Source: Candidatus Thorarchaeota archaeon
Lineage (GTDB): Archaea > Asgardarchaeota > Thorarchaeia > Thorarchaeales > Thorarchaeaceae
Assembly (NCBI GenBank): GCA_004524565.1
Contig: SDNZ01000001.1
Location: 76,455 to 123,680 of the forward strand
Length of the DNA stretch: 47,226 nucleotides
Direction: 5' to 3'
How positions within the stretch are numbered: position 1 is the stretch's first letter; each line of letters starts with the position of its first letter. The notes beneath the pieces were generated by a model. That model did not search any database. It was not told the origin of the DNA and saw nothing but the letters and a program-made list of their open reading frames with translations. This document shows positions 36,738-45,384 of the stretch, one piece after another. The position numbers and the translations under genes are program-made.

Positions 36738-37844
36738 TTACTGGTACATCGACCAGAATCTTCTAAATCTGTTAGTGTAACCCAGAACATCTGTGGAATC
36801 AACATATTGGTCAATTCCGCCAAGGTAAGCAGGCAGTATCTTTACTTCATCATCTTTGATTTCATTTTGTATTGCCTCTGCATAATCACCTGCCTGTATA
36901 ATCATGAATGGTCGATTGCGAAATTGGGTTGCCTTTGCTTGCAATGGTTTAGTGATTCCAAGATTGTTATGCATTTTTGCAACATATTCATAGGCTTCAA
37001 TCAGGTACCTCTCTCTCTCTTGCCAAGTATCTGCATCCATTATCTGAATGAAAATCGGTGTGAGATTCTTAGCACACTTGAGTTTTGAGAATGCAGTTCC
37101 AAACCATTTGATATAAGGCGCATACTGTTTTTCCATGAGAAAACAGAGTTTCATTAAATCGTGTACCAAACGGGTTCCCACAATACGCGAACCCAGCTCA
37201 TCACCAACTTGACCGCATCGACCCATGAATGCGACTTCTTGTGATATACGCCGCCATTGACTTGCTAACAGATAGAGCCACAAATCATGTGGGTAGTATT
37301 GAAGTCGTTTAATAATAGGTTCTATTGCCTTCAACCCATCGTGAAAAATACGCCCGCTCACAATACTCTGGATAATTTGTTCAGGGATTGTCAACCAGTC
37401 TACGATACGAAGTCCTTCATTAGGAATAAGGCCAAAGTATTCTGTGAAAAACTCACTAACTGTATTGATTACAATTCCATGATTCACAGGTCCACTTTCA
37501 ATAGGGCTCATTGCTAATGCTCCACTACCAGTTTGCTTGAAATTGGTAGGAAATCCCCGTATCTCATACGGTAAATGGTCACGAAGTTTGGTATCAAGAT
37601 CTTCTTTTACAGAGCCATAATCCCCATCTTTTAAGAAAATCTGCAACTTGGGCCCCCAATCATGATCCATTGACTGTTTTGTATCATATCCCAATACATC
37701 TGAACCATGTCCTATTCGAGCGGCAGAATAGACAAGTTCTGGGAAGTGCTTATCCATGAAAGGCTTCACGGCCTCTTCATAGAATGCCTCACTCAGGTCC
37801 AACCCGGGTAAGAATTCATAGAGCGGGTGATCTTCATCACTCAT
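36738..37844 (-). CDS. DUF4037-family predicted nucleotidyltransferase
   Basis: ARIGHGSDVLGYDTKQSMDHDWGPKLQIFL followed by a helical domain. Confidence 0.8.
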   Translation of the reverse strand: MSDEDHPLYEFLPGLDLSEAFYEEAVKPFMDKHFPELVYSAARIGHGSDVLGYDTKQSMDHDWGPKLQIFLKDGDYGSVKEDLDTKLRDHLPYEIRGFPTNFKQTGSGALAMSPIESGPVNHGIVINTVSEFFTEYFGLIPNEGLRIVDWLTIPEQIIQSIVSGRIFHDGLKAIEPIIKRLQYYPHDLWLYLLASQWRRISQEVAFMGRCGQVGDELGSRIVGTRLVHDLMKLCFLMEKQYAPYIKWFGTAFSKLKCAKNLTPIFIQIMDADTWQERERYLIEAYEYVAKMHNNLGITKPLQAKATQFRNRPFMIIQAGDYAEAIQNEIKDDEVKILPAYLGGIDQYVDSTDVLGYTNRFRRFWSMYQ

Positions 37845-37947
37845 TCATTTATCTCCATTTTTAGAATGTCATTGTGGAATTTGGATTTTCCGACTTAGTA
37901 CTGGGAAGTGGCGGGCCCGCCCGGATTCGAACCGGGGATTACTAACT

Positions 37948-37972
37948 TACTCCAGACTAGATGACTAGCCTC
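37948..37972 (-). other. Canonical 37/38 intron of tRNA-Arg(CCT), about 25 nt
   Basis: CTCCTA|GAGGCTAGTCATCTAGTCTGGAGTA|A-GTTAG restores anticodon stem CTAGC/GTTAG. Confidence 0.7.
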
Positions 37973-37989
37973 TAGGAGGCTAGTGCCCT

Positions 37990-38019
37990 ATCAACCTTCA
38001 TTGAGATACGAACTCAATG
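37990..38019 (-). other. Noncanonical D-arm intron of tRNA-Arg(CCT), about 30 nt
   Basis: Perfect hairpin CATTGAG-ttcgtat-CTCAATG inserted in the D loop. Confidence 0.8.
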
Positions 38020-38096
38020 ATCCAGGCTAGGCCACGGGCCCATGGATTTGAGCGAGTGAAGTGTGCGTTGTTAAAGTTTTTGCAGAGTCCTTAATC

Positions 38097-39359
38097 TTAC
38101 TGTGCAATCTTTGCTGTGACTTTTGCTCCTTCTTCCATAGCATCAACAAGCATGCTACCCTGACGAGTCTTGATACGTATTGCACTTTCCCCATTTCGGC
38201 CAACAACTGTCGTAAAGAGGTAAATATCACCAGCAAATATCTCAATTCTTTGTTTAGCATACTTTCCTCCGGAATAGATTGTGACCTTTTTCTTGTTGTA
38301 GCTAATAGAAATTGGTACACTTTCTCCAGGCACCCCTCTTCCCCTAGGACGGCCATCTCTACCTCCCTCGGAAGCCATACCACCTCTTACCGGTAAAACA
38401 ACTTTTTCACCGCCAAAAGTAAACATCTCATATTCTAGTACACCATGTTCGAACTCTCGAACTTCTACAACTGGTCGTGCTAGGTCTCTTTGAGTACCTC
38501 CCATTCCTGTGGGCAGTTTTACTTTCAATGACAGAGCTGAAACCTTTGCTACTCGTCCATCTTCAATGTGAACTACTGTATCTACTGTACTAGGAACCTG
38601 TCCCAGTTCAACACGACCACCAAGTAGTAACCTTTGAAGTGAATCAATAGCAGAACCTGCATGAACAACTCCAACCATCCCGACCCCTGCAGAACGGAGG
38701 TCTGCATAGGCCCGGAAATCAGAATTCTTACGTAACTCATCATAGATAACAAAGTCAGGACGTACGAGAAGAAGAATATCTGCAGCCTTCTCCATACTAC
38801 CATCAAGAGGAGAGTATTGTACTATCGATTCCTCTACCTGTAGGTCTCTAGGTTGTTCAAGTGTTTTGACAACATTGCCCTTACTACTGTAAAATTCTGC
38901 TAAAGCTGCTGCGAAAGTACTCTTACCAGATCCAGGTGATCCTGAAACCAATATTCCCTCAGCACGCGACTCGAGCCGGTTCATCAGTTTTGTACTGAGT
39001 TCATAGTCATCTAAATTCAATTTTACTATGGGCCTAATTGCAGAAATTTCCATTTTATCAGCAAACGGCCGTCTTGCTATAGCAATTCTCAAGTTTCTAA
39101 GTTGGACAACTGCAGCACCTTCTTCCTCAATCTCAATGAACGAATCATTATCGTATTTTGCTGTTTCAAGTATTGCTTCCGCTAGGATGTCTAGTTCCTC
39201 ATATGTAAGAATTCTATCTGAGAGTTCAACTAGCTCCCAGTTTCCTGGTTCACCCCTCTTGGCTCTTGGAGGATTCCTTTCAACCAAGTGAACACTCATT
39301 GTCTTTTCATCAAAGAATGCTTCGAGCGTCAGTATCTCATCATCATAATCATCATTCAT
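38097..39359 (-). CDS. COG1855-like PilT-family ATPase with KH-like C-terminus, lacking the N-terminal PIN domain
   Basis: FDEKTMSVHLVERNPPRAKRGEPGNWEL, GSPGSGKSTFAAALAEFYSSKGNVVKTLEQPRDLQV, ILLLVRPDFVIYDELRKNSDFRAYADLRSAGVGMVGVVHA. Confidence 0.85.
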   Translation of the reverse strand: MNDDYDDEILTLEAFFDEKTMSVHLVERNPPRAKRGEPGNWELVELSDRILTYEELDILAEAILETAKYDNDSFIEIEEEGAAVVQLRNLRIAIARRPFADKMEISAIRPIVKLNLDDYELSTKLMNRLESRAEGILVSGSPGSGKSTFAAALAEFYSSKGNVVKTLEQPRDLQVEESIVQYSPLDGSMEKAADILLLVRPDFVIYDELRKNSDFRAYADLRSAGVGMVGVVHAGSAIDSLQRLLLGGRVELGQVPSTVDTVVHIEDGRVAKVSALSLKVKLPTGMGGTQRDLARPVVEVREFEHGVLEYEMFTFGGEKVVLPVRGGMASEGGRDGRPRGRGVPGESVPISISYNKKKVTIYSGGKYAKQRIEIFAGDIYLFTTVVGRNGESAIRIKTRQGSMLVDAMEEGAKVTAKIAQ

Positions 39360-39994
39360 TGTTCATCACCACTACGGTCACGTAAGGTTGATTGTGCTAC
39401 CTTGTAGAAATTCACTTCACCGTTTTGATCAACAAGAGCGAAAACTAGGTCCTTTCTGGAACCTGCAGCAGTCTTAGTGACCAAATCCAAATCACTTAGA
39501 GATATTGGTACGCCCTCTTTAAGAACATACACAAGTTCCTTTGCATTAGCTGCTCCCGGTTTGTCCCCTCGAGCATAAACACGGAAACCTATTCCGCTTC
39601 CAAATCCCTTTCGTACTGCATAACCTCTACTTCTGAGGTCTCTAAACACAAGATATCGAATCCATAAGTCTGGATCTTCTTCTAACAGACTATTTACAAT
39701 ATAATCTGAACCTACATGTTCTCCAGAAGGAGTCGATGCAATTGCCCTCTTTCGTTCGATTAGATGAAGAAGCTCAACGGGCTCTAACTCAAGTTTATTT
39801 CCGTCTATACGAGTACCATAGAATCCCTGCTGGGACAATCTATCAGCATCTTCACTAGCAACAAGACCTTTTCCATTCTCAAAGACAACATTAGCAGGGT
39901 CCTCTTCAGGTTCTTGAAATTCTTCTTCAATCTCATCTTCCTGCTCTTCTTCAAGTTCCTCTTGTTCAAGAGAATCGCTATTATCCTTCGACAA
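39356..39994 (-). CDS. endA: tRNA-intron endonuclease family protein (EndA-like), possibly the structural subunit
   Basis: YLVFRDLRSRGYAVRKGFGSGIGFRVYARGDKPGAANAKELVYVLKEG...VTKTAAGSRKDLVFALVDQNGEVNFYKV; acidic N-terminal extension; ATGA overlap with the downstream ATPase gene. Confidence 0.8.
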   Translation of the reverse strand: MSKDNSDSLEQEELEEEQEDEIEEEFQEPEEDPANVVFENGKGLVASEDADRLSQQGFYGTRIDGNKLELEPVELLHLIERKRAIASTPSGEHVGSDYIVNSLLEEDPDLWIRYLVFRDLRSRGYAVRKGFGSGIGFRVYARGDKPGAANAKELVYVLKEGVPISLSDLDLVTKTAAGSRKDLVFALVDQNGEVNFYKVAQSTLRDRSGDEQ

Positions 39995-40089
39995 CTCGTA
40001 CTCGCCTAATCAATCTAGCCCAGAGTCTATTGTGAAAAACCCTTCGCCATGCCACAAGAACTAAAGCCAATATAGACTGAGCCACTATT

Positions 40090-40587
40090 GTGACCGACCA
40101 AGATTTTGTACTTGCTCTGAAGGAGTTCATTGCAGATGCAAAGAAGATTGCAATTCTTGGCATTGGCAATGATTTGCGTACTGATGATGGGATTGGGCTC
40201 TATATTGTGAACTCGATCAAGTTTGATAATCCCAATGTTATGATTGAGAATGTAGGATCAGTACCCGAGGGATTTGCACGTCCTTTAGCAGAGTTTGGTG
40301 CCAAACGGGTTATAATGATTGATGCAGCTGATATGAGGAAAACACCCGGTCATATCGAACTTATCACAAAAGATAGAATTGGTGGAATCAGTATCAGCAC
40401 ACATAGTATGCCTCTGTCATTCCTAATGATGTATCTTGAACAAGAAACCGGAGGAGAAACAATACTTCTTGGTATTCAACCTCAAAGTATCCAGTTTGGT
40501 GAAGGTCTTACTCCTGAAATACAAGAGGTTGCAGAGGATATAATTGCCAGTTTTGAAAGTCTATTAGATGAACATTACAAGGATTGA
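40090..40587 (+). CDS. Hydrogenase maturation protease (HycI/HyaD family)
   Basis: GTG start; ILGIGNDLRTDDGIGLYIV, MIDAADMRKTPGHIE, STHSMPLSFLMMYLEQE. Confidence 0.9.
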   Translation: MTDQDFVLALKEFIADAKKIAILGIGNDLRTDDGIGLYIVNSIKFDNPNVMIENVGSVPEGFARPLAEFGAKRVIMIDAADMRKTPGHIELITKDRIGGISISTHSMPLSFLMMYLEQETGGETILLGIQPQSIQFGEGLTPEIQEVAEDIIASFESLLDEHYKD

Positions 40588-41633
40588 GAGCGATGTACCG
40601 AACAATTGAATGGCTTGACGACTCATCACAGGTCCGTCTTGTGGATCAGACCAAGCTTCCTTTGATTTTAGAGCATATTGTAACAGATAGTCATGAACGG
40701 ATAGCCAAATCTATCAAGATTATGGAGATTCGTGGTGCACCTGCAATTGGAGCAGCTGCTGGAATGGGTATGGCCCTTGCAGCAATTGAGAGTAAGGCAA
40801 GAACGAAAGGAGATTTGCTAGAATATCTGGAAAAAGCAGCTCACACTCTTAACACTAGACCTACTGCTGTTAATCTGACATGGGCAACAACACGAATGCT
40901 GGAAGTTGCAAAGAATACTGATGGAAGCGCAGATGAGATTATCAAAAGGCTCATCGATGAAGGAAAAGAAATTGCTGAGGAAGACGTTCGAATGAGCAGG
41001 GCTATGGGCGAACAAGCTCTCTCACTCATAAAGCCCGGCTACACAATCCAGACAATCTGTAATGCGGGCTCTCTTGCCACAGTCCATCTTGGTACAGTTG
41101 GTGCAGTTGTTAGAGTAGCTCATGAGAATTACAATGGAAACATCAAAGTGTATGCTGCTGAAACCAGACCCCGGCAACAAGGAGCCCGTCTGACAACCTA
41201 CGAATTCATGGAAGATAACATAGATACAACTCTAATCACAGATGGGATGATTGGTACAGTTTTCAGAGAGGGCAGAGTAGATTGCTGCGTTGTTGGAGCT
41301 GATAGAATCCTTCGAACTGGTCATGTAATCAACAAAATCGGAACATATACCATGGCAATCACTGCAAAGTATCACAATATCCCATTCTATTCTGTCGCTC
41401 CGGTATCAACAATAGATATGGTAACTAATCCTGAAGATGTTGTTATTGAGGAACGTGATCCAGATGAAATTCGTATGATTAATGGTGAATATGTTACTCC
41501 CCCTGATGCTAAAGTATACAATCCTGCTTTTGACATGACCCCTCCTGAGTTGATTGATGCCATAATCACCGATAGAGGTGTTGTCAAGAATCCGACTGAA
41601 GAAAAGATGAGAAAGATCTTCGAAAATACGTGA
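40584..41633 (+). CDS. mtnA: S-methyl-5-thioribose-1-phosphate isomerase family (aIF2B-like)
   Basis: IMEIRGAPAIGAAAGMGMALA, TICNAGSLATVHLGTV, YAAETRPRQQGARLT, VVGADRILRTGHVINKIGTY; ATG at 40593 is an alternative start. Confidence 0.9.
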   Translation: MRAMYRTIEWLDDSSQVRLVDQTKLPLILEHIVTDSHERIAKSIKIMEIRGAPAIGAAAGMGMALAAIESKARTKGDLLEYLEKAAHTLNTRPTAVNLTWATTRMLEVAKNTDGSADEIIKRLIDEGKEIAEEDVRMSRAMGEQALSLIKPGYTIQTICNAGSLATVHLGTVGAVVRVAHENYNGNIKVYAAETRPRQQGARLTTYEFMEDNIDTTLITDGMIGTVFREGRVDCCVVGADRILRTGHVINKIGTYTMAITAKYHNIPFYSVAPVSTIDMVTNPEDVVIEERDPDEIRMINGEYVTPPDAKVYNPAFDMTPPELIDAIITDRGVVKNPTEEKMRKIFENT

Positions 41634-41645
41634 AACTAGGAAGTT

Positions 41646-42491
41646 GTGGTATTGATCGAAGTCGCACTCACCTGTCAACTATCAGATGGGACCACTATCA
41701 AGAAATCAGTTGGTACAAAACCCACACAAGTATCACTGACGAGAAACAGTCTGAAAGATATCGATCTTACTCCCTTGCGTTCATGTCTGGAATTGAACGT
41801 GTTGGATCTTGCCCATAATCAATTGAATAAGGTCGATTTGAGCCAGCTTGGGCTGGAGTGTGGGGTGGAACGGCTATCCCTTTCCTACAACCCCCTGCAG
41901 AAAATTGACTTGGAGCCATTAAAGGACTGGAAGAAACTTGAGATTCTACGATTAACAGGGTGCGAATTGGATTCAATTGATCTAGAGTTTCTATCAGAGT
42001 TGAAACATCTAAAACAACTGTCTCTTTCATTCAACAATCTAATAGAATTGGATATGTGGCCACTTGCATCCTGTCCTGAACTGGAAATTCTCACAGTAAA
42101 TAGGAATAGGTTTACGAGTCTTGATTTATCACCACTAGCCCATTGTGCTAGTTTGAAAACATTGAACCTGGGTGACAATGACTATCAGACCATCGACCTA
42201 TCCCCACTTGCAAAGTGTACGAATCTCTACTCCTTGGTCCTGAACAAGACCCCCTTAGACACCATTGACCTTACTCCCTTTGAATCATTAAAGAATCTGC
42301 AAGGACTAGATATGAGTCGAAATAGTTTCAGAACAGTGGATTTACGTCCTTTGCTGCTTTGTAATGATATGTATGAGGTAAACCTTGAAGATAATCCTCT
42401 GGAATCCTTGATTGTGCCAAAGGGATTCGAATGTGCCGCCTTGAAATTGAATGTGGATTCTGAAATTGAAATGGTAGAAAGAGATGGATAA
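41646..42491 (+). CDS. Leucine-rich-repeat protein
   Basis: Repeated units of about 23 aa, LxxLxLxxNxLxxIDLxPLxxC, over nearly the whole protein. Confidence 0.88.
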   Translation: MVLIEVALTCQLSDGTTIKKSVGTKPTQVSLTRNSLKDIDLTPLRSCLELNVLDLAHNQLNKVDLSQLGLECGVERLSLSYNPLQKIDLEPLKDWKKLEILRLTGCELDSIDLEFLSELKHLKQLSLSFNNLIELDMWPLASCPELEILTVNRNRFTSLDLSPLAHCASLKTLNLGDNDYQTIDLSPLAKCTNLYSLVLNKTPLDTIDLTPFESLKNLQGLDMSRNSFRTVDLRPLLLCNDMYEVNLEDNPLESLIVPKGFECAALKLNVDSEIEMVERDG

Positions 42492-42556
42492 GACAAGAAA
42501 TGTGACGGGCGGAAGTTTTAGTACGAGTTATGCGAATATATCAGTGGGTTCTCTAG

Positions 42557-42790
42557 TTGAGGCAAAGCATTATCGGGTTAACGTTGATGACTAGCAGTTT
42601 TCTGGTTTGGTTCCTTGCGATTTCCCTTCTTTTTGACTACATTGTGAATGTATTACACCCAGACCAAGCTTTTGGAGAACCAATATGGGTGATTGCCCCT
42701 ATTGGCTTCTTCCTAATCTCGATACCAACAGGACTCGTGTTTTTCGCTGGGTTTGTAGCTATCTTTTGGGAGATGTCATCAAAAGAATAA
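42557..42790 (+). CDS. Small membrane protein
   Basis: 77 aa, two hydrophobic segments. Confidence 0.5.
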   Translation: MRQSIIGLTLMTSSFLVWFLAISLLFDYIVNVLHPDQAFGEPIWVIAPIGFFLISIPTGLVFFAGFVAIFWEMSSKE

Positions 42791-42794
42791 CAAG

Positions 42795-42872
42795 TGGCGG
42801 GCGCGTCAGGATTCGAACCTGAGACCTCCAACTTCGAAGGCTGGCGCCTTATCCAGGCTAGACTACGCGCCC
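42795..42872 (-). tRNA. tRNA-Arg (anticodon TCG), encoded CCA, no intron
   Basis: Reverse complement GGGCGCG...CCAGC-CTTCGAA-GTTGG-AGGTC-TCAGG-TTCGAAT-CCTGA-CGCGCCC-G-CCA. Confidence 0.93.
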
Positions 42873-42915
42873 TTAAACTCGCCTTAGATGTTTAACACTT
42901 AAGGACTTCTATCTG

Positions 42916-43134
42916 CTACTTCTTCCCAAGCTTTTTGCTCCAGACTTCAATGAAGTTTTCGAGAGATCTATCGTATGTTTTCTCATCTTCTTCCGGAAAG
43001 AGACAACCTGGCAGTTCTTGATGTTTCCAATGGTATTGTAAGCAATCACAACAGTATCCATTTCTTGAACATCCTGGGTACGTGCAAGTACATCGTTCCT
43101 TGTTTTTCTGAACATTACATATTCTGCCAGTCAT
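42916..43134 (-). CDS. DUF6485-like small Cys-rich protein
   Basis: CTCTYPGCSRNGYCCDCLQYHWKHQELPGCLFPEEDEKTYDRSLENFIEVW. Confidence 0.75.
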   Translation of the reverse strand: MTGRICNVQKNKERCTCTYPGCSRNGYCCDCLQYHWKHQELPGCLFPEEDEKTYDRSLENFIEVWSKKLGKK

Positions 43135-43216
43135 AGGACTTCACAAATCAGTTTAAGCCCCATGGGTTAAAACCTGTTTGGTCAGGTCGGCAGGCTAATA
43201 GAGACCATAGTATACC

Positions 43217-44014
43217 ATGAACTTCGCAATGGATCCAATCAACTGGTTCAAAGAAATTCCTACTGGAATTGATGGGACACCATTACCACAGGAGCGAATC
43301 GATACCTTAGAAGGGATTCTGCTCGAAAGATATGGTAAAGATGTAATCATTGCATCTATTTCTCGATTGAAAAGCAAGAAGAATACTGTAATTTCTTTGA
43401 AAATCTCTTCAACAGGTGTCAAAATACACACTGTTGTCGCAAAGATGTTCATTGCAAATCGGTTCCGGAACGAACTCTTCATCCTGAAGACAAGCTGGGC
43501 ACAAGGTCTTGCTGTTCCTCGGGTACTTGAGGCACGAGATGGTGTAATTCTCATGGAATATATCCCAGGAGAACCGTTTGTTGATAGAATCAATCGCACC
43601 TTTGAGCCTCACCTCATAGACCGGCTGGCAGAGTGGTATTACAATTATCATAGAGTACATGGACAGATCAAAGGCGACCCCCGATTGAGGAACTTCATCA
43701 TCCATGATGACCAGATTTTTGGGGTTGACTTTGAGGAATCGCGGGAAGACCTCTGGATGGTTGACATAGCAGGTGTGTGTGCCAGCTTATTGGATACAGA
43801 TCCAATCTTTGACCCACGAAAACGGACACTTTCCTGGAGATTTTTAGAAAAATACCTCTCATCTTATCCAATATCACCACGAAATGAAACCACGTGTTCT
43901 GATTTCATCTCAGCCTTAGCTGATACCCTGAAACAGACTGCAGAATGGAGAAAGGATAGTAGAATTCTGGAACTCTCCGAGAAAATTAGAGATGAAGGAC
44001 TACCAACCGATTAA
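43217..44014 (+). CDS. Protein kinase-like fold protein (RIO/Bud32/APH-like)
   Basis: VILMEYIPGEPFVDRI, HGQIKGDPRLRNFIIHDDQIFGVDFEES resemble the catalytic and metal-binding loops. Confidence 0.7.
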   Translation: MNFAMDPINWFKEIPTGIDGTPLPQERIDTLEGILLERYGKDVIIASISRLKSKKNTVISLKISSTGVKIHTVVAKMFIANRFRNELFILKTSWAQGLAVPRVLEARDGVILMEYIPGEPFVDRINRTFEPHLIDRLAEWYYNYHRVHGQIKGDPRLRNFIIHDDQIFGVDFEESREDLWMVDIAGVCASLLDTDPIFDPRKRTLSWRFLEKYLSSYPISPRNETTCSDFISALADTLKQTAEWRKDSRILELSEKIRDEGLPTD

Positions 44015-44121
44015 TACTACCATACTCACTGTTGCTCCCTAAGGTTCTTAACAAGGTTCACCTCACACCGAAGTATATGACCATGCATATCGATTAGGTA
44101 TGATGGAGAGTATGGTGAACC

Positions 44122-45384
44122 ATGGATCGACGAAAAATTGCACTGGTACTATCGGTCATCACGATAATAGTTCTAAGTTCTACAGCTGTAGTTCTCTTTC
44201 TTGGAACATCCGATGATGGTACTATCAATTTCTACGTTTTTGGTGATTCTCAGGGATATCAGGGAGGAGTAGAACAGATAGTAACTACTGCTAATCTCTA
44301 TAGACCTGATTTCTTATTTCATTGTGGAGACCTTACCCCATTTGGACAAGAAAACCAGTATCAAGCAATAAAGACAGTTCTAGAACAGTCTCTTGTACCT
44401 GTATATACAACAATTGGCAACCACGATATCAAAAATGGTGGTGGGGAGTTATACGACCAGTACTTTGGGAGTTCAACCTACTCTTTCGACCTTGGCCCAG
44501 CTCATTTTACGGTGTTCAATACTTCTTCAGGTGACATTGCACCTCAAGAACTTGCATGGCTTGAGCAAGATCTGACATTGGCAAATGCAGAATTTCTATT
44601 CGTCTTCACTCATATTCCTCCCTTTGACCCACGAATTGGAGAAAATCATTCACTCATCAATTCAACAACAAGTATACAGTTGGTGTCACTTTTTGAAGAC
44701 TATGACGTTGATGTGGTCTTCACAGGTCATATCCATATGTACAATGAGACCGTAGTCAACGGAGTTAGATATATCATAACTGGTGGTGCAGGAGCTAGTC
44801 TTTACGCGGATGAAGATAATGGTGGAATATATCACTACATGAATGTCACACTCAATGAAGATGGTCTTACTATCGAACCGGTCCTTCTTGATACGCCTTC
44901 ACTTCCAAGAAATGTAGTAGCAGTTCGAGGTCTTATTGAAGACGTGACACTATCCCTTGATGACCTTCTCTTGATGAATATAGTAACTGGATATTCATCA
45001 TTCCAAAACCAATATGACAACTGGAGAGGTCACGGGACCTATAGAGGGATTGCAATATCGGAACTAGTGGAACTGGTGGGTGGAATGAATATTGGTGACA
45101 GACTTATCATAACATCATTTGATGGGTATTCCCAAGAATTCAGTTATTCAAACGTCTATCCCAACGCAACATGGGCTGAGATCCAGGGTCCAATGGTTCT
45201 TGCTTATGCCTACAATGACACTTCAGTTCTTGATTGGGCGGATGGAATGCGGCTTGTTATGATACCCCCTGATGGACAATATAGTAACTCTGACGCAGAT
45301 CAGACCTCAGAATCTGGTGATGTGATATCTGCAGGAGCGCGTTGGGTTAGATTCGTGTCATTAGTTGAGGTGATTTCGCTATGA
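44122..45384 (+). CDS. Membrane-anchored/secreted calcineurin-like metallophosphoesterase with extra C-terminal domain
   Basis: N-terminal TM/signal; FGDSQGYQGG, HCGDLTPFG, TIGNHDIKNGG, VFTHIPPFDP, VVFTGHIHMYNE. Confidence 0.88.
   Translation: MDRRKIALVLSVITIIVLSSTAVVLFLGTSDDGTINFYVFGDSQGYQGGVEQIVTTANLYRPDFLFHCGDLTPFGQENQYQAIKTVLEQSLVPVYTTIGNHDIKNGGGELYDQYFGSSTYSFDLGPAHFTVFNTSSGDIAPQELAWLEQDLTLANAEFLFVFTHIPPFDPRIGENHSLINSTTSIQLVSLFEDYDVDVVFTGHIHMYNETVVNGVRYIITGGAGASLYADEDNGGIYHYMNVTLNEDGLTIEPVLLDTPSLPRNVVAVRGLIEDVTLSLDDLLLMNIVTGYSSFQNQYDNWRGHGTYRGIAISELVELVGGMNIGDRLIITSFDGYSQEFSYSNVYPNATWAEIQGPMVLAYAYNDTSVLDWADGMRLVMIPPDGQYSNSDADQTSESGDVISAGARWVRFVSLVEVISL

Larger units (their letters stand above)
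37909..38041 (-). tRNA. tRNA-Arg (anticodon CCT), encoded CCA, two introns
   Basis: Reverse complement GGGCCCG TG GCCTAGCCTGGAT[intron]AGGGC A CTAGC CTCCTA[intron]A GTTAG TAATC CCCGG TTCGAAT CCGGG CGGGCCC G CCA. Confidence 0.85.
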
